A stretch of 62,836 nucleotides of DNA from Pseudoxanthomonas sp. Root630. Lineage in GTDB: Bacteria; Pseudomonadota; Gammaproteobacteria; Xanthomonadales; Xanthomonadaceae. Under the pieces are notes generated by a model that was not told the DNA's origin, ran no database searches, and saw only the letters and a program-made list of their open reading frames with translations. The DNA is taken from contig NZ_LMGY01000006.1 in assembly GCF_001427585.1 (NCBI RefSeq), positions 1 through 62,836 on the forward strand, given 5' to 3'. This document shows positions 1-9,586 of this stretch, piece after piece (position 1 is the stretch's first letter; each line of letters starts with the position of its first letter). The position numbers were made by a program, and so were the translations under genes.

Positions 1-99
1 CTGATCAACCCGGTGGCGATGGACGAAGGCCTGCGTTTCGCGATCCGCGAAGGTGGCCGTACCGTCGGCGCCGGCGTCGTGGCCAAGATCATCAAGTAA
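1..99 (+). CDS. tuf: Elongation factor Tu, C-terminal end (partial)
   Basis: The window opens inside a gene. The 32 codons before the TAA at 97-99 give the conserved end of bacterial EF-Tu, including [15 protein letters not shown] and the terminal KIIK. EF-Tu is the cytosolic GTPase that delivers aminoacyl-tRNA to the ribosome; only part of the third beta-barrel domain is visible. A tuf gene directly upstream of rpsJ is the normal end of the str cluster in gammaproteobacteria. Confidence 0.96.
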
Positions 100-110
100 T
101 AGGTCCGCGT

Positions 111-131
111 GCCGCACCCGGTGGGTGCGGC
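111..131 (+). terminator. Hairpin after tuf
   Basis: GCCGCACCC and GGGTGCGGC form a perfect 9-bp stem with a 3-base loop, 11 bases after the tuf stop. There is no T tract, so it may be a weak terminator or a 3'-end stabiliser of the str transcript. Confidence 0.55.
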
Positions 132-192
132 ATGTCGTCGGGGATCAGGAAGCTGTTTCCACGACGTCATCCGCTGCTCTCGGGTGAAATGC

Positions 193-221
193 TTGCGGCA
201 GCAGAGTTACCCGGCTACAAT
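193..221 (+). promoter_or_regulatory. Possible upstream rpsJ promoter
   Basis: TTGCGG (193-198) and TACAAT (216-221) are separated by 17 bases, a sigma70-like arrangement. The perfect hairpin at 231-251 would lie at the start of the transcript. It matches consensus less well than the promoter at 392-420. Confidence 0.45.
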
Positions 222-391
222 GCCGGCCCCTGAATAGCCACCCGCTATTCAGGATCGCATTATCCGCCGGCGCCCCCTGGGAGGAGGCCGGCCTACCGCG
301 AAAAGAGGTGCAGGAAGCGCCTCGTGTTCGCCAGACACGGAGTGTCGCGTGCCATCCTGCAGGCCTTGCGCCTGGCAGGGCGCCCCGGTGG

Positions 392-420
392 TTGACGGGG
401 TGTGTCACGCGTCCTATACT
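392..420 (+). promoter_or_regulatory. Main rpsJ (S10 operon) promoter
   Basis: TTGACG (392-397) and TATACT (415-420) with a 17-base spacer make a near-consensus sigma70 promoter. Transcription would start near 427, giving a leader of about 175 bases before rpsJ. Confidence 0.75.
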
Positions 421-430
421 TTCATGTCTG

Positions 431-462
431 GGCGGGCCGGTTTACCGGCCTGCCTTGTTTTT
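431..462 (+). terminator. Terminator-like hairpin in the S10 leader
   Basis: GGCGGGCCGG (431-440), loop TTTA and CCGGCCTGCC (445-454) form a 10-bp stem with one G-T pair, followed by TTGTTTTT. It has the form of an intrinsic terminator but begins only a few bases after the predicted start. That suggests early attenuation of the ribosomal operon rather than termination of tuf. Confidence 0.6.
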
Positions 463-602
463 CAGGAAGAATCCCCAGCCGATTCAGGCGCTTTCCAGCC
501 GTGGAGTATTCGCGGGTGGTGGGGACTGGATCAGCTTGGACTAACCGGGGCAAGGCATCCCAGAGGCCGCGCCCGTCGCTCTTTAACGAAGGAACTACCG
601 CA

Positions 603-914
<312 letters not shown>

Positions 915-924
915 GGCCACGACC

Positions 925-1578
925 ATGACCGCGAAGAAATATTCGTTGGGTCTCGTCGGCCGCAAGGCTGGCATGACCCGAGTGTTCACCGAGGACGGCA
1001 AGTCCGTGCCGGTGACGCTGATCGAAGCCACCCCGAATCGCATCACCCAGATCAAGACCCCGGAAGCCGACGGCTACAGCGCCGTGCAGGTTGCCGTGGG
1101 TGCGCGTCGCGCCTCGCTGATCACCAAGCCGGTCGCCGGTCACCTGGCCAAGGCCAAGGTCGAAGCCGGTCGTGGCCTGTGGGAGCTGCGCGTCGAAGCC
1201 GACAAGCTGGGCGACTTCGCCATTGGCGGCGAGATCAAGGCCGACATCTTTGAAGTTGGCCAGAAGGTCGACGTCCAGGGTGTGACCAAGGGCAAGGGCT
1301 TCCAGGGCACCATCAAGCGCTGGAACTTCACCATGGGTGACGCCACCCACGGTAACTCGCTGTCGCACCGTTCGCCGGGTTCGCTCGGTCAGCGCCAGAC
1401 GCCGGGTCGCGTGTTTCCGGGCAAGAAGATGTCCGGCCACATGGGTGCCGTGCAGCAGAGCACGCAGAACCTGGAAGTCGTCCGCGTGGACGCCGAGCGC
1501 GGCCTCATCGCCGTCCGCGGCGCCGTGCCGGGTGCACCGGGTGGCGACGTGATCGTGCGTCCGGCGAGCAAGGGTTGA
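925..1578 (+). CDS. rplC: 50S ribosomal protein L3
   Basis: The 217-residue product has the L3 signatures [14 protein letters not shown] near the N terminus and the central loop with [26 protein letters not shown] and GHMG, which reaches the peptidyl transferase centre. L3 is a primary 23S rRNA-binding and assembly protein. In gammaproteobacteria the glutamine of the GQRQTPG loop is methylated by PrmB. The stop overlaps the Shine-Dalgarno of rplD. Confidence 0.98.
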   Translation: MTAKKYSLGLVGRKAGMTRVFTEDGKSVPVTLIEATPNRITQIKTPEADGYSAVQVAVGARRASLITKPVAGHLAKAKVEAGRGLWELRVEADKLGDFAIGGEIKADIFEVGQKVDVQGVTKGKGFQGTIKRWNFTMGDATHGNSLSHRSPGSLGQRQTPGRVFPGKKMSGHMGAVQQSTQNLEVVRVDAERGLIAVRGAVPGAPGGDVIVRPASKG

Positions 1579-1589
1579 GGAGAACGACC

Positions 1590-2195
1590 ATGGAACTAGC
1601 CATTACAGGTAGCGCCAACAAGCTGTCGGTCTCCGACGACGTGTTCGGCCGTGAATTCAGCGAGGATCTGGTCCACCAGGTCGTCGTTGCCTACCGCAAC
1701 GCCGGTCGTGCCGGCACCAAGGCGCAGAAGACGCGCGCCGAAGTCAACGGCACCACCAAGAAGTCCAAGAAGCAGAAGGGCGGCGGCGCCCGTCACGGTG
1801 CGCTGACCGCGCCGATCTTCGTTGGCGGCGGCGTGACCTTCGCGGCGAAGCCGCGCAGCTTCGCGCAGAAAGTCAACCGCAAGATGTACCGCGCGGCCAT
1901 CAGCTCGATCCTGTCGGAGCTGAATCGCCAGAACCGCTTGAAGGTCGTGGAAGCGTTCGACGTGGACGCCACCAAGACCAGCGCCCTGATCGAGAAGCTG
2001 AAGGGCCTGGACCTGGGTCGTCGCCCGCTGATCGTCACCGAGGATGCTTCCGAGCACCTGTACCTGTCCGCCCGCAACCTTCCCTATGTGGAAGTGCGCG
2101 ACGTGCAGGGCCTGGATCCGGCGGCGCTGGTCGGTGCCGACTCCGTGCTGATCACGGCCGACGCCGTCAAGAAGATCGAGGAGTGGCTGGCATGA
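1590..2195 (+). CDS. rplD: 50S ribosomal protein L4
   Basis: The 201-residue product equals the E. coli L4 length. It contains the basic exit-tunnel loop ([20 protein letters not shown] followed by QKGGGARHG). In enterobacteria L4 represses its own operon by binding the S10 leader. The ATG at 1590 is preceded by GAGGAGA at 1577-1583; a start at 1575 would add five residues not found in the family. Its TGA (2193-2195) overlaps the rplW start in an ATGA arrangement, so the two are translationally coupled. Confidence 0.97.
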   Translation: MELAITGSANKLSVSDDVFGREFSEDLVHQVVVAYRNAGRAGTKAQKTRAEVNGTTKKSKKQKGGGARHGALTAPIFVGGGVTFAAKPRSFAQKVNRKMYRAAISSILSELNRQNRLKVVEAFDVDATKTSALIEKLKGLDLGRRPLIVTEDASEHLYLSARNLPYVEVRDVQGLDPAALVGADSVLITADAVKKIEEWLA

Positions 2196-2491
2196 TCAGC
2201 AACGAAAAGATTTTTGCCGTGCTGCGTGCTCCGCGCGTCTCCGAAAAGACCGTGCGCCTGCAGGAACTCTCCAACCAATACGTCTTCGAAGTCTCGAACG
2301 ATGCCACCAAGGCCGATGTCAAGGCCGCGGTCGAGCAGCTGTTCGACGTCAAGGTCGAGACGGTCAACGTGGTGAACGTGAAGGGCAAGAACAAGTCCTT
2401 CCGTAACCGCGCCGGCCGTCGCGGCGACTGGCGCAAGGCGTACGTGCGTCTGGCCGATGGTCAGGCCATCGACGTGTCGGCCAAGGCCTGA
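2192..2491 (+). CDS. rplW: 50S ribosomal protein L23
   Basis: The 99-residue L23 (E. coli 100) has [11 protein letters not shown] at the start and the [11 protein letters not shown] loop. L23 lies at the polypeptide exit and docks trigger factor and SRP. The start at 2192 overlaps the rplD stop, implying coupled translation. Confidence 0.97.
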   Translation: MISNEKIFAVLRAPRVSEKTVRLQELSNQYVFEVSNDATKADVKAAVEQLFDVKVETVNVVNVKGKNKSFRNRAGRRGDWRKAYVRLADGQAIDVSAKA

Positions 2492-2502
2492 GGTAGACCC
2501 AC

Positions 2503-3330
2503 ATGCCATTGATGAAATTCAAACCCACCTCTCCCGGCCGCCGTTCGGCGGTCCGCGTGGTGACGCCCGACCTGCACAAGGGTGCCCCGCATGCTGCGCT
2601 GCTGGAAAAGCAGAGCAAGTCCGGCGGTCGCAACCACCACGGTCGCATCACCACCCGTCATATCGGCGGTGGCCACAAGCAGCATTACCGCCTCATCGAC
2701 TTCAAGCGCGACAAGGAAGGCATCCCGGCGCGCGTGGAGCGGATCGAATACGATCCCAACCGCACCGCGCACATCGCGCTGCTGTGCTACGTCGATGGCG
2801 AGCGTCGCTACATCATCGCCCCCAAGGGCCTGAAGGCCGGTGACCAGGTCATCGCCGGTAGCGATGCCCCGATCAAGGCCGGCAACACGCTGCCGCTGCG
2901 CAACATCCCGGTCGGTACGACGATCCACGGCATCGAGCTGAAGCCCGGCAAGGGCGCGCAGATCGCCCGTGCCGCCGGCGCCGCCGTGCAGCTGGTCGCC
3001 CGCGAGCAGGGTTTCGCCACGCTGCGTCTTCGCTCCGGCGAAATGCGCAAGGTGCAGGTCGAGTGCCGCGCCACGGTCGGTGAAGTCGGCAACGACGAGC
3101 ACAGCCTGGAGAAGCTCGGCAAGGCCGGTGCCAAGCGCTGGCGCGGCGTCAAGCCGACCGTCCGCGGTGCGGCCATGAACCCCGTCGATCACCCGCACGG
3201 TGGTGGCGAGGCGAAGGCCGGCCAGGGCAACCCGCATCCGGTCACCCCCTGGGGTGTGCCGACCAAGGGTTACAAGACGCGCAAGAACAAGCGCACGCAG
3301 CAATTCATCGTCCGCGATCGTAGGGGCTAA
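2503..3330 (+). CDS. rplB: 50S ribosomal protein L2
   Basis: At 275 residues this is full-length L2. It has the [18 protein letters not shown] motif and the C-terminal [20 protein letters not shown] loop (here [17 protein letters not shown]), which contains the conserved His near the peptidyl transferase centre. L2 is needed for subunit association. It follows rplW by 11 bases and precedes rpsS by 6. Confidence 0.98.
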   Translation: MPLMKFKPTSPGRRSAVRVVTPDLHKGAPHAALLEKQSKSGGRNHHGRITTRHIGGGHKQHYRLIDFKRDKEGIPARVERIEYDPNRTAHIALLCYVDGERRYIIAPKGLKAGDQVIAGSDAPIKAGNTLPLRNIPVGTTIHGIELKPGKGAQIARAAGAAVQLVAREQGFATLRLRSGEMRKVQVECRATVGEVGNDEHSLEKLGKAGAKRWRGVKPTVRGAAMNPVDHPHGGGEAKAGQGNPHPVTPWGVPTKGYKTRKNKRTQQFIVRDRRG

Positions 3331-3336
3331 TCGACC

Positions 3337-3612
3337 ATGGCACGTTCACTCAAGAAGGGCCCGTTCGTCGATCACCACCTCGTCAAGAAGGTGGAGGCCG
3401 CGGGCGGCAGCAAGAGGCCGATCAAGACCTGGTCGCGCCGTTCGATGATCCTGCCGGAAATGGTGGGCTTCACGATCGCCATCCACAATGGCAAGAACCA
3501 CGTTCCGGTGCTGGTCAACGAGAACATGGTCGGCCACAAGCTCGGCGAGTTTGCCGTCACCCGTACCTTCAAGGGTCACGGTGGCGACAAGAAAGCCGGC
3601 GGCAAGAAGTAA
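3337..3612 (+). CDS. rpsS: 30S ribosomal protein S19
   Basis: The 91-residue S19 starts [15 protein letters not shown] and contains the [13 protein letters not shown] and [13 protein letters not shown] blocks. S19 is in the 30S head next to S13 and contacts the A-site tRNA and bridge B1a. Length and order are standard. Confidence 0.98.
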   Translation: MARSLKKGPFVDHHLVKKVEAAGGSKRPIKTWSRRSMILPEMVGFTIAIHNGKNHVPVLVNENMVGHKLGEFAVTRTFKGHGGDKKAGGKK

Positions 3613-3624
3613 GGAGAGATGACC

Positions 3625-3960
3625 ATGGAAGCGAAAGCCATCCTGCGCACCGCGCGCATCTCCCCGCAGAAAGCCCGCCTGGTCGCTGACCAGGTGCGTG
3701 GCTTGCCGGCCGAACGCGCCGTCAACCTGCTGAAGTTCTCGGACAAGAAGGCGGCACACCTGATCAAGAAGGTCGTGGAGTCCGCCATCGCCAACGCCGA
3801 GAACAACCAGGGTGCCGACGTCGACGAGCTGAAGGTCAAGACCATCATGGTCGATGAAGGTCCGGTGCTGAAGCGTTTCATGGCCCGTGCCAAGGGCCGC
3901 GGCACCCGCATTCTTAAGCGCACTAGCCACATCACTGTGGTCGTGGGCGAGGGCAAATAA
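3625..3960 (+). CDS. rplV: 50S ribosomal protein L22
   Basis: This L22 carries [15 protein letters not shown] and the tunnel-lining beta hairpin region ending [10 protein letters not shown]. Two ATGs are possible, at 3619 and 3625. The AAGGAG at 3611-3616 lies only 2 bases before the first but 8 before the second, so the second is preferred, giving 111 residues. L22 binds all 23S domains and lines the nascent peptide tunnel. Confidence 0.96.
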   Translation: MEAKAILRTARISPQKARLVADQVRGLPAERAVNLLKFSDKKAAHLIKKVVESAIANAENNQGADVDELKVKTIMVDEGPVLKRFMARAKGRGTRILKRTSHITVVVGEGK

Positions 3961-3962
3961 GT

Positions 3963-4682
3963 ATGGGTCACAAAGTTCATCCGACCGGTATCCGCCTGGG
4001 CATCGCCAAGGACTGGAATTCCAAGTGGTTCGCCAACAAGCGTGACTACGCCGATTACCTGGCCGCGGACCTGAAGGTGCGCGAGATGCTTCGCAAGAAG
4101 CTCGCCCAGGCCGGTATCTCCAAGATCCTGATCGAGCGTCCGGCGAAGACCGCGCGCGTGACCATCCACACCGCCCGTCCGGGCGTGGTGATCGGCAAGC
4201 GCGGTGAGGACATCGAGAAGCTGCGCAAGGAAGTGAGCGACCTGATGGGCGTCCCGGCGCACATCAACGTCACCGAAGTGCGCAAGCCCGAGCTGGACGC
4301 GCAGCTGGTGGCCGAGTCGATCGCGCAGCAGCTGGAGCGCCGCATCATGTTCCGTCGCGCGATGAAGCGCGCCGTGGGCAATGCGATGCGCCTCGGTGCC
4401 CTGGGCATCAAGGTCAACGTGGCTGGCCGCCTCAACGGTGCGGAAATCGCCCGTTCGGAGTGGTACCGCGAAGGCCGCGTGCCGCTGCACACGCTGCGTG
4501 CCGACATCGATTACGGTTTTGCCGAGGCGAAGACCACCTACGGCATCATCGGCATCAAGGTGTGGGTCTACAAGGGCGAAATCTTCGATTTCAGCCAGGT
4601 GGGTCAGGAGAAGCAGGACGACGCGCGCCCCGAGCGCAGCGAACGTCCGTCGCGCCCGGCTCGTGACCGCGACGCGAGGTAA
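3963..4682 (+). CDS. rpsC: 30S ribosomal protein S3
   Basis: The 239-residue S3 begins [14 protein letters not shown]. It has the KH RNA-binding motif [15 protein letters not shown] near residues 75-90 and the C-terminal block with [21 protein letters not shown]3 lines the mRNA entry tunnel and has helicase activity with S4 and S5. The tail is rich in Arg, Glu and Asp, as in relatives. Confidence 0.98.
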   Translation: MGHKVHPTGIRLGIAKDWNSKWFANKRDYADYLAADLKVREMLRKKLAQAGISKILIERPAKTARVTIHTARPGVVIGKRGEDIEKLRKEVSDLMGVPAHINVTEVRKPELDAQLVAESIAQQLERRIMFRRAMKRAVGNAMRLGALGIKVNVAGRLNGAEIARSEWYREGRVPLHTLRADIDYGFAEAKTTYGIIGIKVWVYKGEIFDFSQVGQEKQDDARPERSERPSRPARDRDAR

Positions 4683-4688
4683 TCAATC

Positions 4689-5102
4689 ATGTTGCAACCC
4701 AAGCGAACCAAATACCGCAAGATGCACAAGGGCCGGAACGAAGGCCTGAGCTGGAACGGTAACCTCGTCAGTTTCGGCGAGTACGGCCTGAAGGCCACGG
4801 CGCACGGTCAGCTGACCGCGCGCCAGATCGAAGCGGCCCGCCGTTCGATCAGCCGCTACGTCAAGCGTGGCGGCAAGATGTGGATCCGTGTGTTCCCCGA
4901 CAAGCCGATCACCAAGAAGCCCATCGAAGTCCGAATGGGTTCGGGTAAGGGCAACGTCGAATACTGGGTCGCCCAGATCCAGCCGGGCCGCATGATCTAT
5001 GAAATCGAAGGCGTCAGTGAGGACATCGCGCGCGAGGCGTTCCGCCTGGCCGCGGCCAAGCTGTCGGTCACCACCACTTTCGTGACCCGGACGGTGCGCT
5101 AA
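4689..5102 (+). CDS. rplP: 50S ribosomal protein L16
   Basis: The 137-residue L16 starts [17 protein letters not shown] and contains [16 protein letters not shown]16 helps organise the A-site tRNA arm of the 50S subunit. Its TAA at 5100-5102 shares a base with the rpmC ATG, so translation is coupled. Confidence 0.98.
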   Translation: MLQPKRTKYRKMHKGRNEGLSWNGNLVSFGEYGLKATAHGQLTARQIEAARRSISRYVKRGGKMWIRVFPDKPITKKPIEVRMGSGKGNVEYWVAQIQPGRMIYEIEGVSEDIAREAFRLAAAKLSVTTTFVTRTVR

Positions 5103-5287
5103 TGGAACTCAAGCAACTCCGCGAGAAATCGGCTGACGAGCTGAAGGCCCACCTGACCGAGCTGCGCAAGGAGCAATTCTCCCTGCGCATGCAGAAGGTG
5201 ACCGGCCAGCTGCCGAAGACGCATGAAACCCGCCGGGTCCGCCGCGAGATCGCTCGCGTCAAGACCCTGCTGGGCAGCCAGAAGTAA
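5102..5287 (+). CDS. rpmC: 50S ribosomal protein L29
   Basis: The 61-residue L29 has the helical hairpin pattern [18 protein letters not shown] and [16 protein letters not shown]. It sits near the peptide exit beside L23. The start overlaps the rplP stop by one base. Confidence 0.97.
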   Translation: MELKQLREKSADELKAHLTELRKEQFSLRMQKVTGQLPKTHETRRVRREIARVKTLLGSQK

Positions 5288-5299
5288 GGAGCGACCAAG

Positions 5300-5566
5300 A
5301 TGAGCGATAACAAAGACAAAGCGCAACGCACCATCGAAGGCCGCGTCGTCAGCAACAAGATGGACAAGACGGTCACCGTCCTGGTGGAGCGTCAGGTCAA
5401 GCACGCCCTGTACGGCAAGTACATCAAGCGTTCCACCAAGCTGCACGCGCACGACGCGGACAACAGCTGCAAGGAAGGCGACGTGGTGCGCGTGACCGAG
5501 ATCGCCCCGATGTCCAAGACCAAGAACTGGCGCGTGGTGGAAATCATCACCCGTGCGGCTGAATAA
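5300..5566 (+). CDS. rpsQ: 30S ribosomal protein S17
   Basis: The 88-residue S17 has the OB-fold motifs [32 protein letters not shown] and a GDVV turn. It is a primary 16S rRNA-binding protein. It is the last gene of the classical S10 operon, 15 bases before rplN, with no terminator between them, so S10 and spc genes may be co-transcribed. Confidence 0.98.
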   Translation: MSDNKDKAQRTIEGRVVSNKMDKTVTVLVERQVKHALYGKYIKRSTKLHAHDADNSCKEGDVVRVTEIAPMSKTKNWRVVEIITRAAE

Positions 5567-5581
5567 GAGGAGATCTGAATC

Positions 5582-5950
5582 ATGATCCAGATGCAGAGCT
5601 ACCTTGACGCGGCCGACAACTCCGGCGCCAAGGAACTGATGTGCATCAAGGTGCTGGGCGGCTCCAAGCGCCGTTACGCCGGCATCGGCGACATCATCAA
5701 GGTGACCGTCAAGGACGCCATTCCGCGCGGCAAGGTCAAGAAGGGCGAAGTCTACGACGCCGTGGTCGTGCGCACCCGCAAGGGCGTTCGCCGCCCCGAC
5801 GGTTCGCTGATCCGCTTCGATGGCAACGCCGCCGTGCTGCTCAACAACAAGCAGGAGCCGATCGGTACCCGCATCTTCGGGCCCGTGACCCGCGAGCTGC
5901 GTTCCGAGAAGTTCATGAAGATCGTTTCGCTCGCGCCTGAAGTGCTCTGA
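5582..5950 (+). CDS. rplN: 50S ribosomal protein L14
   Basis: The 122-residue L14 starts [27 protein letters not shown] and ends SLAPEVL, standard for the family. It lies at the 50S interface and is the binding site of the silencing factor RsfS. It is the first gene of the spc cluster; AGGAG at 5568-5572 precedes its ATG. Confidence 0.98.
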   Translation: MIQMQSYLDAADNSGAKELMCIKVLGGSKRRYAGIGDIIKVTVKDAIPRGKVKKGEVYDAVVVRTRKGVRRPDGSLIRFDGNAAVLLNNKQEPIGTRIFGPVTRELRSEKFMKIVSLAPEVL

Positions 5951-5965
5951 GCGGAGGACATAGAA

Positions 5966-6283
5966 ATGGCTAACCGTATCAAGAAGGGCGACCAGGTCGT
6001 CGTCATCACCGGCAAGGACAAGGGCAAGAAGGGCGACGTGGTGCGCGTTGATGGCGACCGCGTGGTCGTCTCCAACGTCAATGTCGTCAAGCGCCACACC
6101 AAGCCGAACCCGCAGGCCGGTGTCGCGGGTGGCGTGGTGGAGAGCGAACGCTCGATCCACATCTCCAATGTCGCGCTGTTCAACCCGGCGACGGGCAAGG
6201 GCGAGCGTATCGGTTTCAAGGTGCTGGAGGATGGACGCAAACTGCGTGTGTTCCGCTCCAGCGGTGAGGCGCTCGACGCCTGA
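5966..6283 (+). CDS. rplX: 50S ribosomal protein L24
   Basis: The 105-residue L24 has the KOW motif [20 protein letters not shown] near residues 9-28 and the [12 protein letters not shown] block. It is an early assembly initiator that binds the 5' end of 23S rRNA. Confidence 0.98.
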   Translation: MANRIKKGDQVVVITGKDKGKKGDVVRVDGDRVVVSNVNVVKRHTKPNPQAGVAGGVVESERSIHISNVALFNPATGKGERIGFKVLEDGRKLRVFRSSGEALDA

Positions 6284-6294
6284 GGAATGAGGAC

Positions 6295-6837
6295 ATGACC
6301 ACCCGTCTCGAAAAAATCTACAAGGAAGAAGTGGCGCCGGCTCTGATGAAGAAGTTCGGCTACACCAATCCGATGGAAGTGCCGAAGATCACCAAGATCA
6401 CCATCAACATGGGTGTGGGTGAAGCGGCGACCAACAAGAAGATCCTGGAAAACGCCGTGGCCGACCTGGCCAAGATCACCGGCCAGAAGCCGATCACGAC
6501 CAAGTCCCGCGTGTCGGTGGCTTCGTTCAAGATCCGCGATGGCTGGCCGATCGGCTGCAAGGTCACCCTGCGTCGCGCCAAGATGTACGAATTCCTGGAC
6601 CGCCTGATCAGCATCTCGCTGCCGCGCGTCCGCGACTTCCGTGGCGTGTCCGGCCGTTCGTTCGACGGTCGCGGCAACTACAACATGGGCGTGAAGGAAC
6701 AGATCATCTTCCCGGAAATCGATTTCGACGCCGTCGATGCGATCCGCGGCATGGATATCGCCATCACGACCACCGCCAAGAACGACGCCGAAGCCAAGGC
6801 GCTGCTCGAAGCGTTCAAGTTCCCGTTCCGCAACTGA
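6295..6837 (+). CDS. rplE: 50S ribosomal protein L5
   Basis: The 180-residue L5 contains [26 protein letters not shown] and the conserved [15 protein letters not shown]5 binds 5S rRNA and forms bridge B1b with S13. Length equals that of E. coli L5 within one residue. Confidence 0.98.
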   Translation: MTTRLEKIYKEEVAPALMKKFGYTNPMEVPKITKITINMGVGEAATNKKILENAVADLAKITGQKPITTKSRVSVASFKIRDGWPIGCKVTLRRAKMYEFLDRLISISLPRVRDFRGVSGRSFDGRGNYNMGVKEQIIFPEIDFDAVDAIRGMDIAITTTAKNDAEAKALLEAFKFPFRN

Positions 6838-6857
6838 TTCGCTAGGAAAAAGACATC

Positions 6858-7163
6858 ATGGCAAAGACCTCGATGGTCAACCGCGACATCAAGCGGGAAA
6901 AGCTGGCCAAGCAGTACGCCGCCAAGCGTGACGCGCTGAAGAAGATCATCTCCAGCCAGGACGCGTCGTACGAAGACAAGATCGACGCGGTGACCAAGCT
7001 GCAGAAGCTGCCGCGCGACTCGTCGCCGAGCCGCCAGCGCAACCGCTGCGAGCTGTCCGGTCGTTCGCGTGGCGTGTACCGCAAGTTCGGCCTCGGCCGC
7101 AACATGCTGCGCAAAGCGACGATGAACGGCGACGTGCCGGGCCTGCGCAAGGCCAGCTGGTAA
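6858..7163 (+). CDS. rpsN: 30S ribosomal protein S14, zinc-independent type
   Basis: The 101-residue product begins [16 protein letters not shown] and has the [17 protein letters not shown] block. It is the long form without the paired CxxC zinc ligands, as in E. coli. S14 is a late-assembling 30S head protein. The following gap of 206 bases before rpsH is much larger than others in this cluster. Confidence 0.97.
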   Translation: MAKTSMVNRDIKREKLAKQYAAKRDALKKIISSQDASYEDKIDAVTKLQKLPRDSSPSRQRNRCELSGRSRGVYRKFGLGRNMLRKATMNGDVPGLRKASW

Positions 7164-7209
7164 CAACAGCTCCTGGCGACGCCCTTGGGGAGTCGCACGG
7201 AGGTTGAAG

Positions 7210-7235
7210 ACAAGTCCGGCACATGCCGGACTTGT
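7210..7235 (+). other. 12-bp perfect palindromic hairpin between rpsN and rpsH
   Basis: ACAAGTCCGGCA (7210-7221) and TGCCGGACTTGT (7224-7235) are exact inverted repeats separated by two bases. No T run follows. TACAAT at 7241-7246 could be a -10 element but has no good -35. A weaker hairpin, CCTGG/CCAGG, lies at 7298-7313. This is a candidate processing site, partial terminator or internal promoter region. Confidence 0.6.
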
Positions 7236-7369
7236 TGCTGTACAATGTTCGGCTCCCATGGCTCCGGCCGGGGGAGGGCGGTCGACCCGCCACCCTACCT
7301 GGGGGTGTCCAGGCACAACCTAGATTTTCGCGAAAGCGGATATCGGTGCTACTCATAAGGCAGACTCTA

Positions 7370-7768
7370 ATGAGCATGACTGATCCCATCGCCGACATGC
7401 TGGTGCGCATTCGCAATGCCGCCGCTGTTGGCAAGCAGACGGTGAAAATGCCGTCCTCCAAGATCAAGACCTCGATCGCCAACGTCCTGAAGGCGGAAGG
7501 CTATATCGGCGACGTCCGCGTGACGAAGACCGAGAACAACAAGGCCGAGCTCGAGATCGTCCTGAAGTATTTCGAAGGCAAGCCGGTCATCGAGAAGCTG
7601 AGCCGCGTGTCCCGTTCGGGCCTGCGCCAGTACCGTGGCAAGGCTGAACTGCCGAAGGTCCTGGGTGGCCTGGGCGTCGCCATCATTTCCACCTCGAAGG
7701 GCATCATGACCGATGCGCAGGCCCGTGCGGCCGGCGTCGGTGGCGAAGTCCTGTGCTTCGTGGCCTAA
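7370..7768 (+). CDS. rpsH: 30S ribosomal protein S8
   Basis: The 132-residue S8 starts [17 protein letters not shown] and ends with the S8 block [12 protein letters not shown] and GGEVLCFVA. In E. coli S8 represses the spc operon. The ATG at 7370 has AAGG at 7357-7360 and gives the family N terminus; the frame is open further upstream but that extension has no family match. The 206-base gap in front suggests its own regulatory region. Confidence 0.97.
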   Translation: MSMTDPIADMLVRIRNAAAVGKQTVKMPSSKIKTSIANVLKAEGYIGDVRVTKTENNKAELEIVLKYFEGKPVIEKLSRVSRSGLRQYRGKAELPKVLGGLGVAIISTSKGIMTDAQARAAGVGGEVLCFVA

Positions 7769-7784
7769 GCGAAGGAGCCCAGAC

Positions 7785-8312
7785 ATGTCCCGCGTAGCCA
7801 AGAAGCCGATCAATCTCCCGAAGGGCGTCGAACTGACCGTCCAGGGCGAGACCCTCAACGTCAAGGGCCCGAAGGGCACCCTGACCATCGCCAAGCCGGC
7901 CGGCGTCGATCTCAACATCGACAATGGCGTGGCCAACCTGTCGCCGGTCACCCCGGCCGACGACGCTCTCACCGGCACCATCCGCGCGATCCTGGCCAAC
8001 ATGGTCAAGGGCGTGTCTGACGGCTTCGAGCGCAAGCTCGAGCTGGTGGGCGTCGGCTATCGCGCCGCGATGCAGGGCAAGGACCTCAACCTGTCGCTCG
8101 GGTTCTCGCACCCGATCCTGTTCAAGACGCCGGAAGGCATCACCATCGTCACCCCGACCCAGACCGAAATCCTGGTGCAGGGCGCCGACAAGCAGCGCGT
8201 TGGTGAAGTCGCCGCCAAGATCCGCGGTTTCCGTCCGCCGGAGCCCTACAAGGGCAAGGGTGTGAAGTACTCCGACGAAACCATCATCCGCAAGGAAGCG
8301 AAGAAGGCCTAA
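7785..8312 (+). CDS. rplF: 50S ribosomal protein L6
   Basis: The 175-residue L6 opens [15 protein letters not shown] and has the duplicated L6 fold with [21 protein letters not shown] and the C-terminal [15 protein letters not shown](V)KY block. It lies near the sarcin-ricin loop. GAAGGAG at 7771-7777 fits the ATG at 7785. Confidence 0.98.
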   Translation: MSRVAKKPINLPKGVELTVQGETLNVKGPKGTLTIAKPAGVDLNIDNGVANLSPVTPADDALTGTIRAILANMVKGVSDGFERKLELVGVGYRAAMQGKDLNLSLGFSHPILFKTPEGITIVTPTQTEILVQGADKQRVGEVAAKIRGFRPPEPYKGKGVKYSDETIIRKEAKKA

Positions 8313-8341
8313 CCGGGCTTTCGGCTTCGAGGAACCAGATC

Positions 8342-8698
8342 ATGAGCATCAAGAACACCGCCCGCCTGCGTCGCGCCAAGTCCACCCGCGCGCACATCCG
8401 CGAACTCGGCGTGCCGCGCCTGTCGGTGCTGCGCACCGGGCAGCACATCTACGCCCAGCTGTTCACCGCCGATGGCGCCAAGGTCATCGCGTCGGCCAAC
8501 ACGCTGCAAGCGGACGTCAAGGATGGCCTGAAGAACGGCAAGAACAGCGATGCCGCTGCCCGCGTGGGCAAGTTCATCGCCGAGCGCGCCAAGGCCGAAG
8601 GCATCGAGAAGGTCGCATTCGATCGTTCGGGCTACCGCTACCACGGCCGCATCAAGGCCCTGGCGGACGCAGCGCGCGAAGGCGGCCTGCAGTTCTAA
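8342..8698 (+). CDS. rplR: 50S ribosomal protein L18
   Basis: The 118-residue L18 has the 5S rRNA-binding signatures [16 protein letters not shown] and the terminal [20 protein letters not shown]. It works with L5 and L25 in the central protuberance. It is followed by an unusually long gap with a strong hairpin before rpsE. Confidence 0.98.
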   Translation: MSIKNTARLRRAKSTRAHIRELGVPRLSVLRTGQHIYAQLFTADGAKVIASANTLQADVKDGLKNGKNSDAAARVGKFIAERAKAEGIEKVAFDRSGYRYHGRIKALADAAREGGLQF

Positions 8699-8706
8699 GC
8701 TTGAAG

Positions 8707-8728
8707 GGCATGGGGGCGACCCCATGCC
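8707..8728 (+). other. GNRA-capped hairpin between rplR and rpsE
   Basis: GGCATGGGG, loop GCGA and CCCCATGCC form a perfect 9-bp stem 8 bases after the rplR stop, followed by TTGTCC rather than a T run. The GCGA loop is a stable GNRA tetraloop. It may be a partial terminator or a 3'-end stabiliser inside the spc cluster. Confidence 0.6.
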
Positions 8729-8854
8729 TTGTCCCGCCGGCACGGGTTGCGCCGGGCGTGGTCGCTCTTCTGTAGCGGCCGTCGCGCCACCGCTCCACAT
8801 CACAACCATAAGCGGCCAAGCCGTACATACCTCATCAACCAAGGAATTCAAGCA

Positions 8855-9397
8855 ATGGCAGAAGAACGTCAGCCGCGGGGTCGCGATCGCGACCGCAACC
8901 GCGAAGAGAAAGTAGACGACGGCATGATCGAGAAGCTGGTCGCGGTCAACCGCGTCAGCAAGACGGTCAAGGGCGGTCGCCAGTTCACCTTCACCGCACT
9001 GACGGTGGTGGGCGACGGCAACGGCAAGATCGGTTTCGGCTACGGCAAGGCGCGCGAAGTGCCGGTCGCCATCCAGAAATCGATGGAATATGCCCGCAAG
9101 GGCATGCTGAACGTCGATCTGAACAACGGCACCCTGTGGCACCCGGTCAAGGCCGGCCATGGCGCGGCGCGCGTGTTCATGCAGCCCGCCTCGGAAGGTA
9201 CGGGCGTCATCGCCGGCGGCGCCATGCGCGCCGTGCTGGAAGCGGTGGGCGTGAAGAACGTGCTGGCCAAGGCCGTCGGTTCGCGTAACCCGATCAACCT
9301 GGTTCGCGCCACGCTGAAGGGCCTGAGCGACATGCAGTCGCCCACCCGCATCGCGGCCAAGCGCGGCAAGAAGGTGGAGGAACTCCTCAATGGCTAA
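8855..9397 (+). CDS. rpsE: 30S ribosomal protein S5
   Basis: This 180-residue S5 has the double-stranded RNA-binding N-domain ([19 protein letters not shown]) and the [16 protein letters not shown] and GIGxR-like C-domain. It is part of the mRNA entry/decoding-fidelity region with S3 and S4. The ATG at 8855 follows AAGGAATTC at 8841; an open extension upstream lies in the hairpin-containing gap and is rejected. It overlaps rpmD by 8 bases. Confidence 0.96.
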   Translation: MAEERQPRGRDRDRNREEKVDDGMIEKLVAVNRVSKTVKGGRQFTFTALTVVGDGNGKIGFGYGKAREVPVAIQKSMEYARKGMLNVDLNNGTLWHPVKAGHGAARVFMQPASEGTGVIAGGAMRAVLEAVGVKNVLAKAVGSRNPINLVRATLKGLSDMQSPTRIAAKRGKKVEELLNG

Positions 9398-9581
9398 CGA
9401 GTCCAACAAGACCGTCAAGGTGCGCCTGGTGCGCGGCCTGCGTGGTTCCCAGTCGCGTCACCGCCTGTCGGTGAAGGCGCTGGGCCTGAACAAGCTCAAC
9501 GATGTGCGTGAACTGAAGGACAGCCCGCAGGTGCGCGGCCTGATCGCCAAGGTTCACTACCTCGTCAAGGTCGAGGAGTAA
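9390..9581 (+). CDS. rpmD: 50S ribosomal protein L30
   Basis: The 63-residue L30 has the ferredoxin-like pattern [13 protein letters not shown] and [14 protein letters not shown]. The start overlaps the rpsE end, implying coupling. Length matches the family (about 59-63). Confidence 0.97.
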   Translation: MANESNKTVKVRLVRGLRGSQSRHRLSVKALGLNKLNDVRELKDSPQVRGLIAKVHYLVKVEE

Positions 9582-9586
9582 TCAAC

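Larger units (their letters stand above)
100..602 (+). other. Regulatory gap between tuf and rpsJ
   Basis: These 503 bases hold no convincing gene. In order they contain a GC hairpin after tuf, a promoter-like pair at 193-221, a perfect 8-bp hairpin at 231-251 (TGAATAGC/GCTATTCA), a good sigma70 promoter at 392-420 and a terminator-like hairpin at 431-462. The leader then runs about 140 bases to rpsJ. Open frames crossing it lack start signals and match nothing I recognise. Confidence 0.7.

Noticed and set aside
402..602. Coding extension upstream of rpsJ
   Set aside because: It would start within the promoter and attenuator hairpin, has no homologous residues, and the ATG at 603 has a proper ribosome site and gives the exact S10 length.
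100..602. tRNA gene between tuf and rpsJ
   Set aside because: No T-arm GTTCGAATC-like block or cloverleaf was found; the hairpins fit transcription signals better.
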